From the NCBI RefSeq assembly GCF_035762065.1, contig NZ_DASTPW010000040.1, forward strand, positions 1 to 64,000: DNA of 64,000 nt, in the 5' to 3' direction. Position numbers and translations under genes: made by a program. Within the stretch, counting starts at the first letter, position 1. Every line of letters begins with the position of its first letter. Positions 43,900 through 52,488 of this stretch are shown piece by piece. The notes under the pieces were generated by a model. The model had not been told where the DNA came from, did no database searches, and saw nothing but the letters and a program-made list of their open reading frames with translations. Source of the stretch: Methylibium sp035762065. Lineage in GTDB: Bacteria; Pseudomonadota; Gammaproteobacteria; Burkholderiales; Burkholderiaceae_C.

Positions 43900-44781
43900 T
43901 CACCAACGCTCGGCGCGCGAGGCATCGGGCCGCGCGGCCGCTTGCATCGGTGCGGACTCCTGCGCACGCGTCGCCGCCGCGCGCAGCTGCGCGAGCCGCG
44001 CCTTGACCTGCACGACGTAGGACTGCGTCTCGGCGAACGGCGGGATGCGGCGGCCGTAGCGCAGCACCGCGCCTTCGCCGGCGTTGTAGGCGGCCATCAC
44101 CAGCTCGGGACGGCCCGGGAACATGCGGCTCAGGTCGGCGAGGTAGCGCGCGCCGACGTCGATGTTCACGGCCGCGTCGTAGAGGCGATGGCGTTCGGCG
44201 ACGCCGTAGCGCGCGCCGGTGGCCGGCATGATCTGCATGAGCCCCATCGCGCCTTTCGGCGAGCGTGCGCGCAGGTTGTGGCGCGACTCGACGTGGATCA
44301 CCGCGCGCAGCAGATCCGCATCGACGCCGTGGCGCCGGCTCGCGCTTTCGACGATGGGCGCGAGCTGCTGCGCAAGGCGCGCCTGCTCGGTGGAAAGCTT
44401 CATCGCCGCGACGAAGTCGCGCGCGAGCGCGGGTGCAGGCGCGGGCGCAGCCACCGGTGCGGCCACCGGCACTGCAACCGACGCGACGACCGGCGCAAGC
44501 GGTGGCGCGGGCGGCGGCGCTTCGATCAGGGTGACGGCGACCGGCGGGGCGACGCGCGCCAAGCCGGACGCGATGCGCTGCACCCGCTCGCACAAGCCCA
44601 CCGCACGCCGGAACGAAGGCTCGAGGTTTTGCTGCAGCAGCTGCACGCTGCCGTCGATCAGGGTGCAGCGCCAGCGCATCTCGGCGCCTTGCGCGCCCGT
44701 TGCGCCGAACATCAGCAAGGCGGCGCCCAGCACGCCGCCGCGCGGCCTGGCAAAGCCACCGCGCAGCGCCGGGGCGCCCAT
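43900..44781 (-). CDS. Lytic transglycosylase of the secretion locus
   Basis: 293 residues. Signal peptide, Ala/Pro-rich linker (about 85-120) and a C-terminal SLT domain: catalytic Glu in AVIHVESRHN, KGAMGLMQIMPATG, VMAAYNAGEGAVLRYG. It would open the peptidoglycan locally so the needle complex can assemble, as Hpa2/HpaH do. Overlaps the stop of the upstream accessory gene (TGATG). Confidence 0.9.
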   Translation of the reverse strand: MGAPALRGGFARPRGGVLGAALLMFGATGAQGAEMRWRCTLIDGSVQLLQQNLEPSFRRAVGLCERVQRIASGLARVAPPVAVTLIEAPPPAPPLAPVVASVAVPVAAPVAAPAPAPALARDFVAAMKLSTEQARLAQQLAPIVESASRRHGVDADLLRAVIHVESRHNLRARSPKGAMGLMQIMPATGARYGVAERHRLYDAAVNIDVGARYLADLSRMFPGRPELVMAAYNAGEGAVLRYGRRIPPFAETQSYVVQVKARLAQLRAAATRAQESAPMQAAARPDASRAERW

Positions 44782-45194
44782 CAGGCGGCCGCTTCGCTGC
44801 AGGCGCCCAGGCGCGCCGCGGTGTCGGTCAGGCGCTCCTGCACCGCACGCTGGCGTTGCTCCACCTGCTCGACCATCGCGAGCATGTTGCGCGCCATGGT
44901 CGTGGCGTCACCGCCCTCGGCGATGTTGCCGAACGAGGCGTCGCCGACGCGCTGCTCGCCGAACAGCGCGTCGCGCACGAGGTCGAGTTCGGCGGCGATC
45001 GCCGCGAGCTCGGCCGCGCCGGGGCGTTCGCTCGCCGGCTTGTCGAGCAGGCGCTGCAGCAGCTGGCGCTGGTGGATCAGCTCGGCGCAGTGCTGCTGCG
45101 CGGTCTGGTGCAACGTCTGTAGCGAGGACATCGCGCCCAGCAGCTCGCGGGGGCCGGGCTGCGGCTCGGCCGCGCCGGTCGTCGTTGAGGTCAT
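44781..45194 (-). CDS. Unknown accessory protein, first gene of the long sct operon
   Basis: 137 residues, soluble and helical (LGAMSSLQTLHQTAQQHCAE, MVEQVEQRQRAVQERLTDTA). No family recognised. It has a good ribosome site (CAGGAG) and is directly downstream of a perfect PIP-box promoter, so it is likely expressed with the secretion apparatus. The coiled-coil look would suit a chaperone or secreted regulator; this is a guess. Confidence 0.7.
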   Translation of the reverse strand: MTSTTTGAAEPQPGPRELLGAMSSLQTLHQTAQQHCAELIHQRQLLQRLLDKPASERPGAAELAAIAAELDLVRDALFGEQRVGDASFGNIAEGGDATTMARNMLAMVEQVEQRQRAVQERLTDTAARLGACSEAAA

Positions 45195-45249
45195 GGAGTG
45201 CTCCTGGTGTTGGCGGGTCCAGGCACGATCCGGCCGAGCCCGAAGGCAC

Positions 45250-45311
45250 AGCGTGCCGTGGGCGGTCGCGCCGCAAGGGGCGCGCAGCGAAGGCGTGCAC
45301 GCCGTTGCGAA
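45250..45311 (-). promoter_or_regulatory. PIP/hrpII-box promoter for the long sct operon
   Basis: Minus strand: TTCGC-N15-TTCGC (45311 to 45287), a perfect plant-inducible-promoter box, also TTCG-N16-TTCG. After 31 bases comes CACGCT (45255 to 45250), a YANNNT -10 candidate. The first downstream gene starts at 45194. HrpB/HrpX-type AraC regulators use this box. Confidence 0.8.
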
Positions 45312-45423
45312 CCCCGGCAGGGCCGGAAATGTGTCACGCGCGCGACCCGCACCACGTGATGCAGGGCATGCTTTCGCGCGCTGCAGCGTCGATAACGGCA
45401 CCGCCTCCTCGATGCCTGCTGTC

Positions 45424-47931
45424 ATGTCCGAAACCTTCCTGGCCGACCCGCGCGGGTCGGCGCCCTCGCGTCGCCGCCGATCGCGCGCGCTCGCGCTTGC
45501 CGGCGCGCTCGGCGCACTCGCGACGTTGCCGCCTGCCGCGGCGGCCGCGGATTGCGCGCCGCCGCTTCGCCACCTCGACATGCCGGCGCAGCCGATGCCG
45601 CGCAGCCTGATCGCGCTGGGCCTCGAGTTCGGCGCGGTGCTGTCGTTTCCCCCGGCGCTGGTCGGCGAGCGGCAGGCGAGCGCGGTGCGCGGCTGCCACA
45701 GCGCGCTGAGCGCGCTGGCGGTGGTGCTGCAGGACAGCGGCCTCACCGCCGAGGCCGAAGGTGATCGCACGATCGCGATCCGCCACGTCGACCTGATGCC
45801 CACCGCCGCCGTCGCGCTGCCGCCGGCGGCGCTTGCGGCGAGCCCGTTGCTGCTGCTCGACCGGGTGCTGGTCGAGTCCTCGCAGGCGCCGACCGCACGC
45901 GAGGGGCTGGCGCCGCAGAGCGCGCAGTCGGGCACGCGCACCGAGACCGCGATGCTCGACCTGCCGCAGTCGGTCTTCGTGCTGACGCGCGACGCGCTGA
46001 CGCTGCAAGGCAACCCGTCGGTCGCGCAGGCGCTGGGCAGCGTGATCGGCGTGGATGCGCCGTCGAACGAAATAGGCTCGTTGTTCGTCGACGCACCGCT
46101 GCACGTGCGCGGGCTGCCGGCCCAGATGCAGATCTCGGGCGTTCGCACGCTGCGCCAGCCGGGCACGGTGGAGAGCCAGCTGCTCGAACGCATCGAGGTC
46201 GCGCGCGGCCCGAACGGCGCGATCAGCGGCCCGGCGGCCGAGGGCGGCCGCGGCGGCGTGATCAACGCCGAACTCAAGCGCCCCGGCGGCGGCCGCGTGG
46301 CCGAGGTCGCGACGACGCTCGCCTCGCGCGACGGCGGCACCGTCTCGGGCGCCTTCGATCTCGCCTCCGGCGGCAGCCAGGGCCTGAGCTGGCGCGTCGC
46401 CGGCTACGGCAAGCGCAGCGGCGAGACCGAAGGCGGCTACAAGCCCGACTGGGCGCGCGGCGGGCTCGGCGCGCTGCGGCTGCGCGAAGGCCCGCTCGAC
46501 GCGACGCTCACGCTGCTCGGCGAGCAGCGCAAGACCGCGCCGCCCGCGGCGACGACCACTTTCCAGGCGGACTACGGCGAGGAGAACGCGCCCGACGTCG
46601 AAAGCTTCAGGCCGGGCCGCCTGGTGCCGCCGTCGCGCGGAGACGGGCTGTCCCTGAAGACGGCACTGGTGGATGTCGACCTGCGCTGGCGCCTGTCGCC
46701 CGACTGGCGCACGACCTTCCTGCTGCGCCGCGAGACGACGCGGTCGACGACGATCCAGACGCGCCTGAGCATCTTCGGGTTCGAGGAACCCTCGTTCGAC
46801 GAGGTGCGCTCGCGCACGCGGCTGGAGAGCATGCAGTGGAGCCTGGCGGGCAACGCGGCCACCGGCCCGGTCGAGCACCGGCTGCTGTTCGCCGTCGACA
46901 AGGACCGCTGGTCGGTCGACGACCTCCTGCTGCGGGGCCAATGGTTCTATCCCTTCGACGCGCCGTTCGTCCCTGGCGTGGACACGCTCGACCCGGCCTA
47001 CCTGCTGGTGAGCGAAATTGGCGACGGCTCCCCCGGCAGCCGCGTACGGCATTGGGGCGTGTTGATGCAGGACCAAGCGTCATGGGGGCCGCTCGAGCTG
47101 CGCCTGGCGCTGCGGCGCGGGGAGTTCCGGCAGTCGTCGCGCTTCGAGGACGACGAGTACGTGAGCAGTCGCGCGCCGCGACGCACCAGCGGCGACGTCG
47201 GCATCGGCCTGCGCGTCGCGCCGAGCGCCACGGTCTACGCCGGCACCCAGCGCACCTACGAGGCGAGCTACCGCGCCAGCGACGACGAAGCCGTGCTGCT
47301 GCCGCGCATCCGCCAGCACCAGATCGGCGCGAAATGGGCGCTGCAAGAGGACCGCGCACTGTTCGGCGTCGAGCTGTTCGAGCTGGAGGTGCTCGACCTC
47401 AACACCTTCGAACAGCGCGAGGACGTCGAGCTCGACGAGCTGAGCACCGGCCTGCCGGGGCGCGTGACGCGCGGACTCGAGATCGAGTACGTGGGCCGCG
47501 TCACGGCGGCGCTCGACGCGAGCATCGGCCTGAGCTTGATGCGCTCGCGCGAGACCGCCTTCAACATCTTCGCCGAGACCTACCAGGCCGACGGCAGTGG
47601 CGTGCCTTCGCGGGCCCTGCGGCTGCTCGCGCAGTACCGGCTCGACGCGCACGGGCTGGCGCGCACCAGCGTCGGCTTCGGCCTGCTCGCCACCTCGTCG
47701 CGCTGGGTCACCGCGCGCGACACGACGGACCCGAACGATCGCTCGGCGATCCGCCTGCCCGGCGCGGCGACCCTGGACCTCTCGATCAAGCGCGAGTTCG
47801 ACGGCTGGGACCTGACCGGCTCGGTCTACAACCTGACCGACCGCCGCGTCTACGGCAACTACGCCGCGAGCACCTTCGTGCCGATCGGCCCGCCGCGCTG
47901 GTACTCGCTCGGCGTGCGCGTGCGCTTCTAA
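45424..47931 (+). CDS. TonB-dependent transducing receptor with STN domain (PrhA/FpvA-like)
   Basis: 835 residues. Signal sequence (ALALAGALGALATLPPAAAA), an STN signalling domain (about 45-115), plug (QSVFVLTRDALTLQGNPSVA, LLERIEVARGPNGAISGPA) and beta-barrel ending in Phe. STN-bearing receptors signal to a FecR anti-sigma factor. Here fecR and fecI homologues lie next door on the other strand, and the whole sits inside a hrp locus, as prhA does in Ralstonia. A siderophore receptor is the alternative. ATG 45424 is used; ATG 45412 is in frame. Confidence 0.82.
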   Translation: MSETFLADPRGSAPSRRRRSRALALAGALGALATLPPAAAAADCAPPLRHLDMPAQPMPRSLIALGLEFGAVLSFPPALVGERQASAVRGCHSALSALAVVLQDSGLTAEAEGDRTIAIRHVDLMPTAAVALPPAALAASPLLLLDRVLVESSQAPTAREGLAPQSAQSGTRTETAMLDLPQSVFVLTRDALTLQGNPSVAQALGSVIGVDAPSNEIGSLFVDAPLHVRGLPAQMQISGVRTLRQPGTVESQLLERIEVARGPNGAISGPAAEGGRGGVINAELKRPGGGRVAEVATTLASRDGGTVSGAFDLASGGSQGLSWRVAGYGKRSGETEGGYKPDWARGGLGALRLREGPLDATLTLLGEQRKTAPPAATTTFQADYGEENAPDVESFRPGRLVPPSRGDGLSLKTALVDVDLRWRLSPDWRTTFLLRRETTRSTTIQTRLSIFGFEEPSFDEVRSRTRLESMQWSLAGNAATGPVEHRLLFAVDKDRWSVDDLLLRGQWFYPFDAPFVPGVDTLDPAYLLVSEIGDGSPGSRVRHWGVLMQDQASWGPLELRLALRRGEFRQSSRFEDDEYVSSRAPRRTSGDVGIGLRVAPSATVYAGTQRTYEASYRASDDEAVLLPRIRQHQIGAKWALQEDRALFGVELFELEVLDLNTFEQREDVELDELSTGLPGRVTRGLEIEYVGRVTAALDASIGLSLMRSRETAFNIFAETYQADGSGVPSRALRLLAQYRLDAHGLARTSVGFGLLATSSRWVTARDTTDPNDRSAIRLPGAATLDLSIKREFDGWDLTGSVYNLTDRRVYGNYAASTFVPIGPPRWYSLGVRVRF

Positions 47932-47948
47932 CCCGGCCCGGCCTGTGA

Positions 47949-48920
47949 TCAGGCCGCCGAGATCGTGACCCAGTAGTCCGTGCGGCGCGTCACCTCGACC
48001 GGCAGCGTGCGGGCCACCGCGCGCAGCGTGGCCTCGGTGTCGTCGAGCGAGAACACGCCGCTCAGCCGCAAGGCGCCCGCGCGCTCGTCGGCGCGCAGCA
48101 CCCCCGCACGGTAGGGCTGCAGCGCGGCGACCAGCCGCGCAAGCGGCTCGTTGTCGAGCTGGACCAGCCCGCGCGTCCACAGCGTGTCGTTCACGCTCAC
48201 CGGCATCGACTGCAATTCGCCGTCGGCGAGCACCACCGCGCGTCCGGCCGACACCTCGGCCGCTGGGCCGTCGCGCCGGCCCAGCGCCACCGCGCCCTCG
48301 AGCGCCGCGACGCGCAGGACCCGGCCGCGCAGCTCGATCGACGCCCGCGCACCGTTGGCGACGACCTCGGCCACCGGCGTGAGCAGCCGCCAGGGCAGGC
48401 CTTCGACGCGGTCGATGCCGACCATCAGGCGACCGTCGAACAGCCGCGCGACGCGCGGGCCGATGGGATCGAGCGCGGTATGCGCATCCAGCAGCAAGGA
48501 GCCCGGGCTCGTGGCCGAGGCGAGCGTGCGGCGTTCGCCGGTGCCGGTGCGCGCGTCGGCGAACAGGCCGGCGTCGTCGGCGCGGCGCCAGCCGAGCACG
48601 CCGCCAAGGCCGGCCGTCGCACCGAAGATGCCGAGGGCGAGAGCGCCTCGGCGCGTCGCACTCACGCGCGCGCGCCGCGTCACCGCCTGCACCATCGCAG
48701 GCGAACAGCCGCCCGCACGCAGCGTCGCCAGCGGCTTGAGCGAACGCAGCACCTCCTGGTAGGCGGCCTCGTGCCGCGCGTCCGCGGCGCGCCAGGCTTC
48801 GAAGGCCGCGCGGTCCGCGGCGCTGGCGTCCTCGCCGCGCAGCCGCACGGCCCAATCGACCGCTTGCCGCATCGCGGCCGCCCGCATCGCCGTGTCGAGC
48901 GCCGAGGCCGGGCCGCTCAC
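47949..48920 (-). CDS. FecR/PrhR-like transmembrane anti-sigma regulator
   Basis: 323 residues. N-terminal DUF4880-type cytosolic part (VDWAVRLRGEDASAADRAAF), one membrane span (about 108-128), FecR domain (GERRTLASATSPGSLLLDAH) and a C-terminal part that would meet the receptor's STN domain. It would relay the receptor signal across the inner membrane to the sigma factor. The start is GTG 48920, overlapping the sigma gene stop by GTGA, so the two are coupled. Confidence 0.85.
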   Translation of the reverse strand: MSGPASALDTAMRAAAMRQAVDWAVRLRGEDASAADRAAFEAWRAADARHEAAYQEVLRSLKPLATLRAGGCSPAMVQAVTRRARVSATRRGALALGIFGATAGLGGVLGWRRADDAGLFADARTGTGERRTLASATSPGSLLLDAHTALDPIGPRVARLFDGRLMVGIDRVEGLPWRLLTPVAEVVANGARASIELRGRVLRVAALEGAVALGRRDGPAAEVSAGRAVVLADGELQSMPVSVNDTLWTRGLVQLDNEPLARLVAALQPYRAGVLRADERAGALRLSGVFSLDDTEATLRAVARTLPVEVTRRTDYWVTISAA

Positions 48921-49420
48921 GAAGAGGGCCCTTCCGGCTCGGAAACCTTCACCAGCGCCGCCATCGCCTGCGCCACGTACTGCCGCACCATGCTTGCCGA
49001 GACGTTCAGCCGCTCGCCGATCTCGGCATAGGTCATGTCGCTCAGTTGACAGTACAGGAAGGCTTGGCGGGCCTTGGGCGACAGCCGGTCGAGCGCGGTC
49101 TCCACCGCGTTCAGCGCCTCGACCATCGACAGCCTTTCCTCCGGCGACGGGTAGGTCGCGACTTCGGCGGTCGCCAGTTCCTCCAGATAGGCGCGCTCCA
49201 GGTCGCGGCGCCGCCAGAGCTCGAAGACGACGCGTTTGGCCAGTGTCGTGAGCAGTGCGCGTGGCTCGCGCACTTCGTCCAGCGAGCGGTAGGTCGCCAC
49301 CCGCAGGAAGGTTTCGCTCACCACGTCCTCGGCACTCGCTACGGACTCGGTGCGTCGGCGCACGCGGTCGAGCAGCCATTGGCGGTGTTCGCGAAAGAGG
49401 GTTTCCAGACGGCTCGGCAT
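48917..49420 (-). CDS. ECF sigma factor, FecI/PrhI-like
   Basis: 167 residues with sigma regions 2 (SAEDVVSETFLRVATYRSLD, ALLTTLAKRVVFELWRRRDL) and 4 (LSPKARQAFLYCQLSDMTYA, NVSASMVRQYVAQAMAA). Iron-starvation/PrhI type by its FecR partner. ATG 49420 is the last start before the conserved region; longer starts add an unconserved basic leader. In Ralstonia the equivalent PrhI switches on prhJ and so hrpG. Confidence 0.87.
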   Translation of the reverse strand: MPSRLETLFREHRQWLLDRVRRRTESVASAEDVVSETFLRVATYRSLDEVREPRALLTTLAKRVVFELWRRRDLERAYLEELATAEVATYPSPEERLSMVEALNAVETALDRLSPKARQAFLYCQLSDMTYAEIGERLNVSASMVRQYVAQAMAALVKVSEPEGPSS

Positions 49421-49624
49421 TCGCGGAAGTCGATGCGCACGACCCGAAGAAGTTCGCGGACGTCGAAGCGAAGTCCAGTGTGTTGAAGGCCGTCGAATCC
49501 GAATATGCACAAGCGGACCGATGCACGGGGTTTCCCCCGGGAATCGGGGAGTTCGTGCGCCGCAGCGGGCGGCGCACTGTCACTTCGAGGGGCCTCGTTG
49601 CACAAGGCAGGCAAAGGAGGCCGT

Positions 49625-50206
49625 ATGTTTGTTTTCGACATCTCCAGCCACGATCGTGTTGTCCCGCTTTGGTACGCGGCGAGAAGCTGCGCTTCCGACG
49701 CCATGTCGAAACCCGCGACGCGCACACCCGACGCGCGCGCCTACCGCGTTGCCGATGCCTTCACCGAGTTGGTGCGGCTCGGCGTGCTTCGCAGCGGCGA
49801 CAAGCTGCCGGCCGAACGGCAGTTGGCCGCCACGCTCGGCATCAGCCGCGATGCGGTGCGCATCGCCCTCGACCTGCTGCAGCAGCGCCGCATGGTGAAG
49901 AAGCGTCACGGCGCGCGCTCCGAGCTGTGGAACGCGCAGGTCGAACCGGCGCCGCCGCTCGTGCTGGCCGATGCATGCCGCGCCTTGCAGGCGTCGATCG
50001 ATGCGGCCGCGTGCGCGCCTCTCGAAGGCGGCGGGCCGCCGGCTCTGGTGGACGATCTGATCCGCCTTGCAGCCGCCCGCGCACACGACGCGGCCGATGC
50101 CGAAGCGATCGAGGTGTGCCGATGCATGGCCGCTGCACGGGGCATCGAGCCGTCCTGGAGCAGCGGTGTTCAGGACGGGGCCGGCGCGATCCCGGGTGCT
50201 TCGTAG
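49625..50206 (+). CDS. GntR-family DNA-binding protein in the regulatory block
   Basis: 193 residues. A GntR winged helix spans about 45-110 (SGDKLPAERQLAATLGISRD, VRIALDLLQQRRMVKKRHG). The C-terminal 80 residues match no ligand domain I know. A strong ribosome site (AAAGGAGG, 5 bases before ATG 49625) sets the start; ATG 49703 is in frame. It occupies the place that LuxR-type prhJ has between prhI and hrpG in Ralstonia, so it may be the link between sigma factor and HrpG, though the family differs. Confidence 0.75.
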   Translation: MFVFDISSHDRVVPLWYAARSCASDAMSKPATRTPDARAYRVADAFTELVRLGVLRSGDKLPAERQLAATLGISRDAVRIALDLLQQRRMVKKRHGARSELWNAQVEPAPPLVLADACRALQASIDAAACAPLEGGGPPALVDDLIRLAAARAHDAADAEAIEVCRCMAAARGIEPSWSSGVQDGAGAIPGAS

Positions 50207-50383
50207 CGGTGCGCGTGACGCCCTTCATCGGCGTGCCCGAAGGTGCCGACACGCACCCGGGCACGTCGAGAGGGCGGCGCCCACATTGAACATGTCGATA
50301 CACATGCGGGCGATCGATTCGGCCTGCGTCGAGCTTTCGAAGCGGATGCCACGACAGCTCGATGCCGCGGCCAGCAACCGCAG

Positions 50384-51130
50384 CTACGCGGGCCGCGAGT
50401 ACGCGGAAGCGTCGGCGCGGCGACGCGCCGTGAGCCCTGCCGGAGCTGCCACGCCGCAGTGCTCGTCGATCTCGAGCCGGTAGCCCACGCCGTAGACCGC
50501 CTGGATGCGCGAGCCGGGCCGGTTGCCGATGCCGAGCTTGGTGCGCAGCTTGTACATGTGCTGCTCGATCGTGCGCTTGCTGATGTCGATGTCGCGGCCC
50601 CACACCTGCGCTGCGATGCGCGACAGGCTGACCACGTTGCCCGCCGACGAGAACAAGGCCCATGCGAGCGCGAATTCGCGCGGTGTCAGGAGCACGTCAA
50701 CGCCGTCGCGGCGCACGCTCATCGTGTCGCGGCGAAGCACGAAGCCGCCGAGTTCGAGCACGTTCGATTGCCGCAGGCGCCGCGCCGCGCAGTGCGCCGT
50801 CAGCCGCAGCGGCAGGTCCGCCACCTGAGCGAGCGGCAGGTAATCGCAGGCGCCGCCGGCGAACGCGCGGGCCGCGGTGCGCGCATCCATCTGCATCGAC
50901 ACCACCACCACCGGCACCTCGCGCGGCAGCCGCTCGCACAGGATGGCGAGCCAGTCGTCGATCTGTTCCTCCGCCGGCTCGACCACGACGGCGTGCAGGA
51001 AGCCCTGCCGTACCGCGTGCAGCAGGGCGTTGAGATCGTCGCAGTGACGCACGTCCATGCCGGCCAGCGCGAGGTGGGCGCCGATGGCCGTGGCCGCGGT
51101 TTGCGTGGAAGTGAGACAGGCGATGTTCAT
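50384..51130 (-). CDS. hrpG: OmpR-family response regulator, HrpG-like
   Basis: 248 residues: N-terminal receiver-like domain (1-120) and OmpR winged helix (about 130-228; LLTPREFALAWALFSSAGNV, RTIEQHMYKLRTKLGI). Size and place match HrpG, which activates hrpB/hrpX. At the phosphoacceptor position the receiver has Glu (VVVEP, residue 51) instead of Asp, and the early acidic pair is weak, so classic phosphorylation is doubtful. There is no kinase gene beside it. Confidence 0.78.
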   Translation of the reverse strand: MNIACLTSTQTAATAIGAHLALAGMDVRHCDDLNALLHAVRQGFLHAVVVEPAEEQIDDWLAILCERLPREVPVVVVSMQMDARTAARAFAGGACDYLPLAQVADLPLRLTAHCAARRLRQSNVLELGGFVLRRDTMSVRRDGVDVLLTPREFALAWALFSSAGNVVSLSRIAAQVWGRDIDISKRTIEQHMYKLRTKLGIGNRPGSRIQAVYGVGYRLEIDEHCGVAAPAGLTARRRADASAYSRPA

Positions 51131-51239
51131 GGCGAGACCGCGAGGTAGTTATGCCTGCATGAGACCAGCGCTATGAAGTGGTTGCATTTGCATTCGATCC
51201 CGATGTAGCCCCATGTCGACGGGTGCGCTTCGAGCCGCT

Positions 51240-52154
51240 TCATCGCCGCGTTGTCACGGTGTCGACATCGTTCGACGGTGGAACGCGCCACACGGCGTTG
51301 CCCACCGCGGCATCGCCGTTGCCTTGCCAGCGCCAGGCCGACGGCGACACGCCGATCTGCAGCGAATTCAACTCGCTGCGCGCGAACAACGCGAACACGA
51401 ACGCGGCGAGGCCGGCGACCAACGCGATGCCCAGGCTCAAGCGCAGCGCGCGACGCTCGGTACGCACGCGATGGCGTTTCAGATGCTGCTCGGCCGTCGC
51501 ACTCGCCTCGAGCGCCTTGACCGGCCGTGTGCCGGCGGCGCCGCGCGAACGCGCCTCCGTGTTCGACGCGAGGCCTGGCGTGTCGCGCCGGCTCGCGACG
51601 GCGACGCCGTTCGCGCCGGCCGACGCGCCCGCCTGCGCGTTCGCGTTCGCGGCAGGGCTCGGCACCACCACCGTCGCAGGCGTCGGCGCCGGCGCCGGAT
51701 GCGCGTCGACGGCGGCCGGCTCGCGGTCGAGCTCCTCGAGCATCGTGACCAGCTCGCGCGCCGGCTGCGCGACGCTTGCGAGCGTGGTCGTGACCACCGG
51801 GCCCGGCGTCGCGCGCGCAGCGCGCCACGGCCCGCGGCTGCGGGCGGGGCGCGCGCCGGCGTGCTCGGCGTCGTCATCGGCTTCCTCTGCCTCGCCGACC
51901 TCCCTCAGCAGGTCGATCACGCGCCTTTGCGTCTGCGCGAGATGCTGCTCGAGCCGCTGAGAAACCTCGCCTTCGTCGACCGCGCGCAGCCGGCTCGGCA
52001 GCGCCGTGTCGAGCGCCGGTACGGCCTGGGCCTTCGGCGCGACCGGCGGCGCGGCCGGCACCGGCGCCTCGGCCACGGCCTCCCAGCGCTGCTCGGCACG
52101 CTCGGTCGCGTCGAGCGGCGCGATGCCGCGCGCCGGCGCATAGCGGGAGTCCAT
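51240..52154 (-). CDS. Unknown bitopic membrane protein of the secretion locus
   Basis: 304 residues. A long, low-complexity Ala/Pro/Glu-rich N-terminal part (1-225) with a short helix (VSQRLEQHLAQTQRRVIDLL near 65-85), basic juxtamembrane residues and one span near 243-263 (LSLGIALVAGLAAFVFALFA), leaving a 40-residue C-terminus outside. I know no homologue. It is downstream of the PIP-controlled 52,872 gene and upstream of hrpG. Confidence 0.65.
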   Translation of the reverse strand: MDSRYAPARGIAPLDATERAEQRWEAVAEAPVPAAPPVAPKAQAVPALDTALPSRLRAVDEGEVSQRLEQHLAQTQRRVIDLLREVGEAEEADDDAEHAGARPARSRGPWRAARATPGPVVTTTLASVAQPARELVTMLEELDREPAAVDAHPAPAPTPATVVVPSPAANANAQAGASAGANGVAVASRRDTPGLASNTEARSRGAAGTRPVKALEASATAEQHLKRHRVRTERRALRLSLGIALVAGLAAFVFALFARSELNSLQIGVSPSAWRWQGNGDAAVGNAVWRVPPSNDVDTVTTRR

Positions 52155-52182
52155 GGGCGCCGGCCTTCGGCGGCGACGCGGC

Positions 52183-52365
52183 CTAGTTCTCTTCCTCGTC
52201 TTCGTCGTCGCCGCCGTTCGGGTTCCAGGTCTGCACGGTCGACGCCTGCAGCAGCGACGTGAACTGCAGCTGCAGTGCGGCCTCCGTGACCGGATCGATG
52301 CGCGTGGTCTCGGTGCGGCTGGTGGTCTTGGATTCTTGGGTCGTCGTCGTGGCTTGCGTGTTCAT
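52183..52365 (-). CDS. Small Thr-rich protein with acidic WNPN tail
   Basis: 60 residues. Thr/Ser-rich start (NTQATTTTQESKTTSRTETT), a short helix (ALQLQFTSLLQAS) and the end TWNPNGGDDEDEEEN. The same WNPN-plus-acid ending closes the harpin-like protein at 61640-63076. The polar Thr/Ser start is what type III signals often look like, so it may be secreted. No family known. Confidence 0.6.
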   Translation of the reverse strand: MNTQATTTTQESKTTSRTETTRIDPVTEAALQLQFTSLLQASTVQTWNPNGGDDEDEEEN

Positions 52366-52488
52366 CTTGGCCCTCGCGATATGCGACGGTCATCGCACCG
52401 TTGGTGCGACGAGCGCGGGTTGGGTTGAAGCCTTCGGACCCGTTGGCCCGATCAGGCGTCTCAATGAAAGTCGGCGCTCATCGGCCCA

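Noticed and set aside
45325..45330. GGAAAT as -35 of an ECF promoter for the receptor gene
   Set aside because: No matching -10 is visible at 16-18 bases, so it was not listed as a feature.
43840..45411. Upstream extension of the TonB receptor frame
   Set aside because: The extra 520 residues are antisense of the lytic transglycosylase and accessory genes; the signal peptide starts only after 45424.
45424..49420. Plain siderophore uptake system
   Set aside because: Not excluded, but its place inside the hrp regulatory block next to hrpG and hrpB makes the Prh-type signalling reading more likely; no siderophore synthesis or permease gene is nearby.
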